Shown here in pieces: positions 1-5,924 of a stretch of 7,373 nucleotides of DNA. Position numbers and translations under genes: made by a program. Source of the DNA: Akkermansiaceae bacterium (GTDB taxonomy: Bacteria > Verrucomicrobiota > Verrucomicrobiia > Verrucomicrobiales > Akkermansiaceae). How positions within the stretch are numbered: position 1 is the stretch's first letter; every line of letters starts with the position of its first letter. The stretch spans positions 1 to 7,373 of the forward strand of contig JARFPV010000106.1 of assembly GCA_029288115.1 (NCBI GenBank), read 5' to 3'. The notes beneath the pieces are model-generated. The model made no database searches and was not told the DNA's origin. It was given only the letters and a program-made list of their open reading frames with translations.

Positions 1-40
1 GATCCAGTCTCGTGGGCTCGGAGATGTGTATAAGAGACAG
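1..40 (+). other. Nextera sequencing adapter left at the contig end (artefact)
   Basis: Bases 7-40 match the 34-base Illumina Nextera read-2 transposase adapter, and bases 22-40 are the 19-base Tn5 mosaic end (AGATGTGTATAAGAGACAG). Bases 1-6 (GATCCA) may be the end of an index read, which is an inference. Translated from a GTG at base 12, the adapter gives the peptide MGSEMCIRDR; the string MCIRDR is a known sign of adapter contamination in protein databases. This stretch is not genomic and should be trimmed, and no gene should be started in it. Confidence 0.97.
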
Positions 41-284
41 GATCAAGGAAGTCGCCAAGGACACCGAGACCGGTATTCACGTGATTGTTCTGGATGTCAA
101 AATCCCGGAGCAGGTGCGTGTAGGCACTGAACTCGCGATTCGCCGCGGCACCGGCATCATCGGACGCCTCAGTGTCTCCAGTATGACCGACGGCAATGTC
201 TTTGCAGACCCCCTGCCCGGCACCTTCCCCGGAGGCGATATCGATGTCAAAACGGGTGACGAGCTGATTAAGCCGCCACTATAG
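41..284 (+). CDS. C-terminal fragment of an unidentified protein, 5' end missing
   Basis: The frame is open from the adapter junction to a TAG at 282-284 and gives about 80 genomic residues; the true start lies outside the contig. I do not recognise the family with certainty. The fragment is rich in predicted beta strands (HVIVLDVKIPEQ, VGTELAIRR, IIGRLSVSS) with glycine turns and ends in VKTGDELIKPPL. This pattern, with two small beta modules and a closing 'GD-x-hydrophobic' motif, resembles short hypothetical proteins that I recall from Verrucomicrobia, where a 'VRVGTEL...GRLxVSS...ADPLPG' layout is common; that resemblance is from memory only. It reads in the same direction as the LpxR-like gene 70 bases downstream. 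Reality as a coding fragment is likely; function is unknown. Confidence 0.7.
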
Positions 285-354
285 GCGGGCATTGATTTGC
301 GTCTCTTTTCTCCACCGCTTGCAAGCTTTGCCAAGAGGTGTTAGTATCATTGCT

Positions 355-1449
355 ATGCGAATTGCTGTGAATTATTTTACCAAAGCTGCTGTGCCGTTAC
401 TCATAGCAGGAAGTTTTTTTCCTTACACTAACGGTGCAGAAGAATCGTCCTCCGTGGCCAACGACCCCGGGTATCTGACGTTTTTCCTCGATAACGATCT
501 GTTTGCAGGCACCGATCAGAATTACACCAACGGGGCACGGATTTCCTACATCACTGAAGGTCGGCCCATTATCGATATCCCTTTTATTCAAGAAAGCTTA
601 CAGCGATTCAGCGCCGACGGAGAAGGCAAGTCGCTGCTACAACGCATTTGGGGCTTTGAAGACCCTAACAAAGTGAAATACAGTTACGGCTTTGCACTCA
701 CCCAGCTGATGTACACGCCTAAAAATCTGCTCACCCCCACCGCCCCCCCGGGAGAACGACCCTACGCAGGATGGGCTGGGATCGGATTTTCTCTCCATGC
801 ACGTGATGAAAGGATACTAAATACGGTTGAAATCTCCCTTGGCGTGGTCGGCCCACACGCTCGCGCCCAGGAAACCCAAAACTTCATCCACGATCTACGA
901 AACATCGACAAGTTCCGCGGCTGGGATAGCCAGATACCCAACGAAGTGACCCTCAATCTGCATTTTGAGCAAAAGCGGCGCTGGACTGACCTTCGTAAAC
1001 TCGACCTCCCGTTTGACCTAGAGATCGATGGATTTCACGAGACGGGTTACTCGCTCGGCACCCAACTCACCGAGGCGCACCTGGGTTTTCTGATCCGGCT
1101 TGGCTGGAACTTGCCGATTGAGTTTTCAGATGCGCGTCTCACACCCACCGCGCACACGCAGAGGCTGTTTTCCGGCGATTCCTCGAATAACCACAAGTGG
1201 TCGTTTTACGTGCTCGGAGGTGCGCGTGTCTCCGGTGTCCTTCATGACATCACACTCGATGGCCCGGTGTTCCGCGACTTCAACACCGGCGTTAAACGCG
1301 AACCCTGGGTAGGTGAGGTCTATGCTGGATTTGGTGTGCGTTATGTCGGCTGGGAGTTCAACTACGTGCACACTTTTCGGAGTAAGCAGTTCAAGTCGCA
1401 GAACGAAAGCCAATCGTTTGGATCCATCGCCATCCGCAAGCGTTTTTAA
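355..1449 (+). CDS. LpxR-family (DUF2219) outer-membrane lipid A deacylase
   Basis: LpxR is an outer-membrane beta-barrel enzyme that uses calcium to remove the 3'-acyloxyacyl chain of lipid A, changing surface charge and recognition. This 364-residue product has a signal peptide (hydrophobic AAVPLLIAGSFF, probable cleavage after NGA at residue 28). The family's N-terminal motif is clear at residues 44-60: FLDNDLF, then D54 and YTNG. RPYAGW (135-140) follows, then GVVGPHARAQETQNFIHD (163-180), which matches Salmonella LpxR GVIGPDAGGQEVQNRAH; H179 aligns with its catalytic histidine. The acidic residue six positions later is Asp (D185) where Salmonella has Glu. The protein ends in RKRF, and the terminal Phe is typical of barrels inserted by BamA. 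I chose the ATG at 355 because it begins a clean signal peptide; a TTG at 292 in the same frame would add 21 unlikely residues. An AAGAGGTG lies rather far upstream (333-340). The stop is 6 bases before the next gene, suggesting coupling. Family assignment is firm; actual substrate is inferred. Confidence 0.9.
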   Translation: MRIAVNYFTKAAVPLLIAGSFFPYTNGAEESSSVANDPGYLTFFLDNDLFAGTDQNYTNGARISYITEGRPIIDIPFIQESLQRFSADGEGKSLLQRIWGFEDPNKVKYSYGFALTQLMYTPKNLLTPTAPPGERPYAGWAGIGFSLHARDERILNTVEISLGVVGPHARAQETQNFIHDLRNIDKFRGWDSQIPNEVTLNLHFEQKRRWTDLRKLDLPFDLEIDGFHETGYSLGTQLTEAHLGFLIRLGWNLPIEFSDARLTPTAHTQRLFSGDSSNNHKWSFYVLGGARVSGVLHDITLDGPVFRDFNTGVKREPWVGEVYAGFGVRYVGWEFNYVHTFRSKQFKSQNESQSFGSIAIRKRF

Positions 1450-1455
1450 ATTAGC

Positions 1456-2127
1456 ATGCGCCTCACTTCCATGCTGGCACCCGCCACGCTGATCGTTTCA
1501 GCGTTGCATGCCCAGCCCACCGAGGACAGCTATCTTGAAGAGGGAAAAACTTACCATCAGCCGGCAAAGATCAGCCCCAGCCAGCTGGACGGTTTTTCAA
1601 TCTACACCGATAGCCAAAGCAAACTCACCCGTACGGCACTTGAGAGCATTCCCACAAGCAAGTGGCTGAAGTATAAGTATGGTGGTTCCTCACCCGCTGC
1701 GGGAGGATTCGATTGCTCGGGAGCGATGTATTACGTTCTGCGCAAGGCAGGCTACAAACCTCCGCGAACATCTGCGCAGCAATTCATCTGGCTACGGGAC
1801 AAGGGCGCCATCAATAAGGTCTCCGAGAAGGTGACCAAGCTCGACGACCCGTCAATTAGCAAACTGAAACCAGGCGATCTTCTTTTTTGGACGGGCACCT
1901 ATGCTCCCACAGATGGGCGGACAGTGAAAATCACCCACGTATCGATGTACCTTGGCAAAGAAAAAGACGGCAGGCACGTGATGGCGGGTGCTACCAAAGG
2001 GCGCAGTTATCGAGGTAAGAGAGGCGATGGATTTGGCGTTTACGATTTCAAGCTGCCTGGCAAGGGTAGTCGATCAAAGTTTGTTGGCTACGGCACACCA
2101 CCCGCGCCACCAGTGAGAAAAAAATGA
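1456..2127 (+). CDS. Secreted NlpC/P60-family cysteine peptidase (peptidoglycan hydrolase)
   Basis: NlpC/P60 enzymes are papain-like cysteine peptidases that usually cut the D-Glu-diaminopimelate bond in peptidoglycan stem peptides. The 223-residue protein starts with a signal peptide (LAPATLIVSALHA, probable cleavage after residue 19). The catalytic domain covers about residues 65-212: WLKYKYGGSSPAAGGFDCSGAM holds the nucleophile C87, RTSAQQF (104-110) follows, LKPGDLLFW (137-145) is the conserved GDL strand, and ITHVSMYLG (159-167) holds H161. The third polar residue, His in E. coli Spr (HAST), is unclear: the matching strand reads HVMAGAT, so either A177 sits there or H174 serves. The C-terminal tail is proline- and lysine-rich (TPPAPPVRKK). 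There is no SH3b or LysM domain to anchor it. The start follows the lpxR-like stop by 6 bases with no Shine-Dalgarno, pointing to translational coupling. It ends with two stops in a row, TGA TAG. Confidence 0.9.
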   Translation: MRLTSMLAPATLIVSALHAQPTEDSYLEEGKTYHQPAKISPSQLDGFSIYTDSQSKLTRTALESIPTSKWLKYKYGGSSPAAGGFDCSGAMYYVLRKAGYKPPRTSAQQFIWLRDKGAINKVSEKVTKLDDPSISKLKPGDLLFWTGTYAPTDGRTVKITHVSMYLGKEKDGRHVMAGATKGRSYRGKRGDGFGVYDFKLPGKGSRSKFVGYGTPPAPPVRKK

Positions 2128-2163
2128 TAGGCAAGCAAAGCGAGACAAGTAAGACTCCTCGCC

Positions 2164-3699
2164 ATGAAGATGTTCACCACCATTGCTGCATTAATCATTT
2201 CTGTCACCCCGCTGCTTAGCGCAGCCGACAAACCCAACGTGGTTATTATCTACGGCGACGACGTGGGTTGGGGAGATTTAGGCTGCTATGGTGCCAAAAA
2301 AATCCCGACCCCACACCTCGATAAACTCGCCGGCGAGGGTCTGCGTTTTACCGATGGCCACTGCTCGGCTGCAACCTGCACACCATCACGGTTTTCCATG
2401 CTTACAGGGATTCATGGATTCCGCCATGGTGTGCGCATCCTGGCACCGAATGCCCCCATGACGATCAAACCGGGAACGCTTACCCTCCCGCAACTGTTCA
2501 AAAATGCCGGCTACACAACGGCAGTGATTGGCAAGTGGCACCTTGGCATTGGGGACGGAAATACACCCGTTGATTGGAACGGAGATGTAAAACCGGGACC
2601 GCTGGAGATTGGTTTCGACTACTCGTTTCTGCTGCCCTCGACCAACGACCGGGTCCCATGCGTTTACTTGGAAAACCACCGTGTTGTGGGTCTTGATCCA
2701 AACGACCCATTGTATGTCAGCAAAACAAAACCAGAGGGCTTTAAGGGTACGGTTTATCCAGACGGCAGGAAAGACCGCTCTGCGATGACTTACTACCAAA
2801 GCACTCACGGTCACAACCACTCCATCATCAATGGCATTGGTCGCATCGGCACCATGTGGGGCGGAAAATCCGCACTCTGGAATGATGAAACCATGGCTGA
2901 CGAATTCGCTAAACAAGCACGGAAATACATCTCTGCTCGCAAAGGAAAAAAAGAACCCTTCTTCCTGTTCTGGTCGGCTGCGGACATCCATGTGCCACGC
3001 GCTCCCCATCCACGTTTCAAGGGGAAATCCGAGCTCTCATATCGAGGTGATGCCATGGTGCAGCTCGACTGGTGCGCTGGCGAGATCACCAAAGCACTGG
3101 AAGAAAACGGTCTGAGCAAAAACACCATCGTCATTTTTTCCAGCGATAACGGCCCGGTTTATGACGATGGTTACGATGACGGTACCACAGTCAAAACATC
3201 CACCCAGGAAATGGATCGCGGCCACGATGGATCAGGCCCATGGCGTGGCGGAAAATACCAAATCTACGAAGGTGGCACACGCGTCCCGCTCATTATCCGT
3301 TGGCCTGGAAAAATCAAACCCGGCACCTCTCCAGCTACGGTGAGTCAGATCGATTTTCTGGCATCATTTGCAACAATGTTAGGCAGCCCACTGAAGCCCG
3401 ACCAAGCCATCGATTCCCGCAACAACCTCAATGCTTTGTTAGGAAAAGACGCCCAAGGAACTCGTATCCTTGTCGAAGAAGCCAAAGGCATCGCCATTAG
3501 GGACGGAGAATGGAAATACATCCCCGCGGGGACAGGAAAAAAGAAAAAGATGGCTGGCCAGCTCTACAACCTGAAAACTGACCCCGGTGAGCAAGATAAC
3601 GTGATCAGCAAACACCCTAAACGAGCCCAGGCGATGCAAAAAATTCTTACGGCAAAAATCAAGTCAGACAAAGGTGTGCGCGCCGCTCTCTCTGAGTGA
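2164..3699 (+). CDS. Secreted type I (formylglycine) sulfatase, arylsulfatase A-like
   Basis: This enzyme hydrolyses sulfate esters, probably on a glycan, in the periplasm or outside the cell. The 511-residue protein has a signal peptide (TTIAALIISVTPLLSA, cleavage near residue 20). Motifs of the alkaline phosphatase/sulfatase fold come in order: YGDD (D32, D33, calcium ligands), CTPSRFSMLTG with C72 as the formylglycine precursor and R76, GKWHLG (K124, H126), DIHVPRAPH (H276), SSDNG (D328, N329), and WRGGKYQIYEGGTRVP (K364). All expected catalytic residues are present. The middle block PGPLEIGFDYSFLLPSTNDRVPC and RIGTMWGGKSALWND resembles a large planctomycete and verrucomicrobial subfamily; S1_15 of SulfAtlas, with GalNAc-6-sulfate activity, is my best guess from memory. 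Residues 457-463 are a lysine-rich loop. A second in-frame ATG at 2170 is an equally possible start. Substrate is not determined by the sequence. Confidence 0.95.
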   Translation: MKMFTTIAALIISVTPLLSAADKPNVVIIYGDDVGWGDLGCYGAKKIPTPHLDKLAGEGLRFTDGHCSAATCTPSRFSMLTGIHGFRHGVRILAPNAPMTIKPGTLTLPQLFKNAGYTTAVIGKWHLGIGDGNTPVDWNGDVKPGPLEIGFDYSFLLPSTNDRVPCVYLENHRVVGLDPNDPLYVSKTKPEGFKGTVYPDGRKDRSAMTYYQSTHGHNHSIINGIGRIGTMWGGKSALWNDETMADEFAKQARKYISARKGKKEPFFLFWSAADIHVPRAPHPRFKGKSELSYRGDAMVQLDWCAGEITKALEENGLSKNTIVIFSSDNGPVYDDGYDDGTTVKTSTQEMDRGHDGSGPWRGGKYQIYEGGTRVPLIIRWPGKIKPGTSPATVSQIDFLASFATMLGSPLKPDQAIDSRNNLNALLGKDAQGTRILVEEAKGIAIRDGEWKYIPAGTGKKKKMAGQLYNLKTDPGEQDNVISKHPKRAQAMQKILTAKIKSDKGVRAALSE

Positions 3700-3718
3700 T
3701 CCCCCAACACCCACTTGG

Positions 3719-5266
3719 ATGAAAATCATTTCCCATCTTGCTCTGCTGGCATTGTTTGCCGGCACGTCTCTCGCACAGAAAAAACCCAACTTCGTTTTTA
3801 TCCTCGCTGACGACCTGGGAATTAAGGACATGTCTGTCGAGGGTTCCACCTACCACGAGACGCCTAACATTGATACCATTGCCAAACAGGGCATGCGTTT
3901 CATCAATGGCTATTCAACGTGCCAGGTTTGTTCTCCGTCACGTGCCAGTATCATGACAGGAAAATACCCCGCTCGGCATGGGGTGACCGATTGGATTGGC
4001 GCGGCATGGGGCACAAAATGGAAACGCAACGACAAGGTATTACCACCAGAGTATGTGCTTGAACTGCCAGAGGATGACACCACCCTGGCAGAGGCACTTC
4101 GGGACGGAGGATACGCAACGTTTTTCGCCGGCAAGTGGCACATCGGAAACACCCCTCCAGAGGAGCACGGGTTTGAAATCAACAAAGGCGGCTTCCACCG
4201 CGGCTCCCCTCCGGGAGGTTACTTTTCTCCTTACAAAAACCCAAGCCTCCAAGATGGACCTGCCGGCGAAGCTCTACCGATCCGACTCGCTAACGAGACC
4301 GCTGAATTCATTTCTAACAACAAAGAGAAACCATTTCTTGCCTACCTATCGTTTTACTCCGTACACGGACCAATCCAGACAACCCCGGAACTGTGGAAAA
4401 AATACCGCGATAAGGCACAAAAAAACCCTCATCAAGGAGAGCGATTCATTGTTGATCGTGTTCAACCCGTGAGACAGGTACAGGACTGCCCAAACTACGC
4501 CGGCATGATGGAGTCCATGGACAAAGCGGTGGGTATTGTGCTCAATCAGCTCCAGACTTCTGGTGTGGCAGACAACACAATCATCATCTTCACCTCCGAC
4601 AATGGTGGCGTTTCCTCCGGTGATGGGTTCGCCACCTCGTGCCTGCCACTACGCGGCGGCAAGGGTCGTCAGTGGGAGGGCGGAATTCTCCAACCCTACT
4701 ACATCTGTGCACCCGGCATCACAAAACCCGGCAGCAAGAATACCACTCCGGTCATTGGCACCGACTTTTTCCCAACCATGTTAGAACTCGCTGGTCTGCC
4801 ACTTCAGCCAAAGCAACACGTCGATGGCATCAGTCTCGTGCCGATGCTCAAGGGAACCACTCAACCTGACCGCACACTTTTCTGGCACTACCCACACTAC
4901 GGCAATCAGGGTGGCGAGCCATCATCCATCATCCGCAAAAGCGGGTGGAAACTCATCCACTATCATGAGGACGGCCGGGATGAACTCTACAACCTCGCCA
5001 AAGACACCGGAGAACAATCCAATCTAGCAACAAAACATCCTGAGAAAACCATGGCTCTGCGCAAGGAGCTTGATGCCTGGCTCAAGGAAACCGGCGCGCG
5101 CATGCCAATACCCAATCCTCGTTTCGACGCCGAAAAGCGAGCACAGCAGGATAAGGCCACTCGCACCAAATGGAAGGCACGCCTCGAAAGGCAGCACGCT
5201 GATTTTCTTAGTCCAAAATTCAAGCCTAACAAAGACTGGTGGGGTTCGAAGGTGACTGAGGATTAG
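3719..5266 (+). CDS. Second secreted type I (formylglycine) sulfatase
   Basis: This is another sulfate ester hydrolase, 515 residues long, with signal peptide MKIISHLALLALFAGTSLA (cleavage near residue 19). Motifs in order: LADD (D31, D32), CSPSRASIMTG with formylglycine precursor C71 and R75, AGKWHIG (K139, H141), YSVHGP (H216), TSDNGG (D294, N295), and LRGGKGRQWEGG (K315). The C-terminal part has FWHYPHYGNQGGEPSS, SGWKLIHYHEDGRDELYNL and the tail NPRFDAEKRA, which recall SulfAtlas S1_16 from memory; the substrate is unknown. It is clearly a different subfamily from the preceding sulfatase, so the pair is not a recent tandem duplication. I chose the ATG at 3719 because it starts the signal peptide; a GTG at 3674 would overlap the upstream gene and put 15 non-signal residues first. 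The gap to the upstream sulfatase is 19 bases, so they are probably co-transcribed. It converges on the minus-strand gene with only 16 bases between them and no visible terminator. Confidence 0.95.
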   Translation: MKIISHLALLALFAGTSLAQKKPNFVFILADDLGIKDMSVEGSTYHETPNIDTIAKQGMRFINGYSTCQVCSPSRASIMTGKYPARHGVTDWIGAAWGTKWKRNDKVLPPEYVLELPEDDTTLAEALRDGGYATFFAGKWHIGNTPPEEHGFEINKGGFHRGSPPGGYFSPYKNPSLQDGPAGEALPIRLANETAEFISNNKEKPFLAYLSFYSVHGPIQTTPELWKKYRDKAQKNPHQGERFIVDRVQPVRQVQDCPNYAGMMESMDKAVGIVLNQLQTSGVADNTIIIFTSDNGGVSSGDGFATSCLPLRGGKGRQWEGGILQPYYICAPGITKPGSKNTTPVIGTDFFPTMLELAGLPLQPKQHVDGISLVPMLKGTTQPDRTLFWHYPHYGNQGGEPSSIIRKSGWKLIHYHEDGRDELYNLAKDTGEQSNLATKHPEKTMALRKELDAWLKETGARMPIPNPRFDAEKRAQQDKATRTKWKARLERQHADFLSPKFKPNKDWWGSKVTED

Positions 5267-5282
5267 CACCCGCGCTTTCGAC

Positions 5283-5870
5283 TTACCACCAAAGGATCGC
5301 GCACGCGAGCACCGCGACGCCGTAGCCGAGTCCACCCAGGGTCAGCAGCTTGTATCGTCCGTCCGTCTTGGTTGCCCAGGTAATCGTATCACGCATGGTA
5401 TAAGGCATACCAACCCAGAACAGTCCTTTGAAAATCAGGACGTAAGCAAAAATGGGGATCAACAGTCGGCTCGCTGGAAGCTCCAGATAGGCGGCGTAAA
5501 GAAATGGAGCGGCTACCATCAGGGCGAGCAGGCCAAGGCCACGGACTGCAAGAAACTCCTTCACATGCATAATCATGCCGGCAGCGGCGATGGGAACAAC
5601 GATGCGCAGGATGTTTTTGGCGCGGTTAAAGTCACCAAGATCCATCTGCAGCTTACTGAAGATTCCCAGGCCATCGGGCGCCACAAGCAGCCAGAACCAC
5701 GCCATGCCGATTCCCATGAACCATGGACCGAGGTAGCGGTTACGGGGTAGTTTTCGGAAAAACTCCTTACTGTCATCGGGCTTGAGCAGCATCCACAGGT
5801 GCAAGCCGATCAACCATGCTGCCAGGATATAGCCAGCGGTGCTCAGGGTGATTGTTTCGTAGGGATGCAT
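5283..5870 (-). CDS. Polytopic inner-membrane protein of unknown function
   Basis: I do not recognise this 195-residue protein. It has about six hydrophobic segments at roughly residues 10-29, 48-65, 86-103, 111-128, 135-155 and 174-195, so it is an integral membrane protein with almost no soluble domain. It starts MHPYETITLS and ends in a hydrophobic segment with CAILWW. Basic residues cluster in loops KEFFRKLPRNRY (35-46) and KTDGRYK (168-174); by the positive-inside rule these would be cytoplasmic. No metal-binding or catalytic motif stands out. The coding frame is credible: it is long, has typical membrane-protein composition and an ATG start at 5870, and it lies 54 bases after the miaB stop in the same direction. 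A shared transcript with miaB is possible. No Shine-Dalgarno precedes the start. Confidence 0.75.
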   Translation of the reverse strand: MHPYETITLSTAGYILAAWLIGLHLWMLLKPDDSKEFFRKLPRNRYLGPWFMGIGMAWFWLLVAPDGLGIFSKLQMDLGDFNRAKNILRIVVPIAAAGMIMHVKEFLAVRGLGLLALMVAAPFLYAAYLELPASRLLIPIFAYVLIFKGLFWVGMPYTMRDTITWATKTDGRYKLLTLGGLGYGVAVLACAILWW

Positions 5871-5924
5871 GGATACGGTAGAGTCGCGGGCGGATACTAG
5901 GGTGAAATCCGGCAGTGAAAAGGC

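Noticed and set aside
273..288. A CCGCC-ACTATA-GGCGG hairpin at the end of the first partial gene, a possible terminator
   Set aside because: The stem is only 5 base pairs and no T-run follows, so it does not qualify as an intrinsic terminator.
292..354. TTG start for the LpxR-like gene
   Set aside because: It would place 21 residues before a complete signal peptide that begins at the ATG at 355.
2386..3009. A 207-codon open frame on the minus strand inside the first sulfatase
   Set aside because: It lies wholly antisense to a gene with a complete set of sulfatase motifs, and its translation has no recognisable domain.
3536..3555. A-rich run in the first sulfatase as a programmed frameshift site
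   Set aside because: The frame continues normally through it into the conserved C-terminal part (QLYNLKTDPGEQDN), and it simply encodes a lysine-rich loop.
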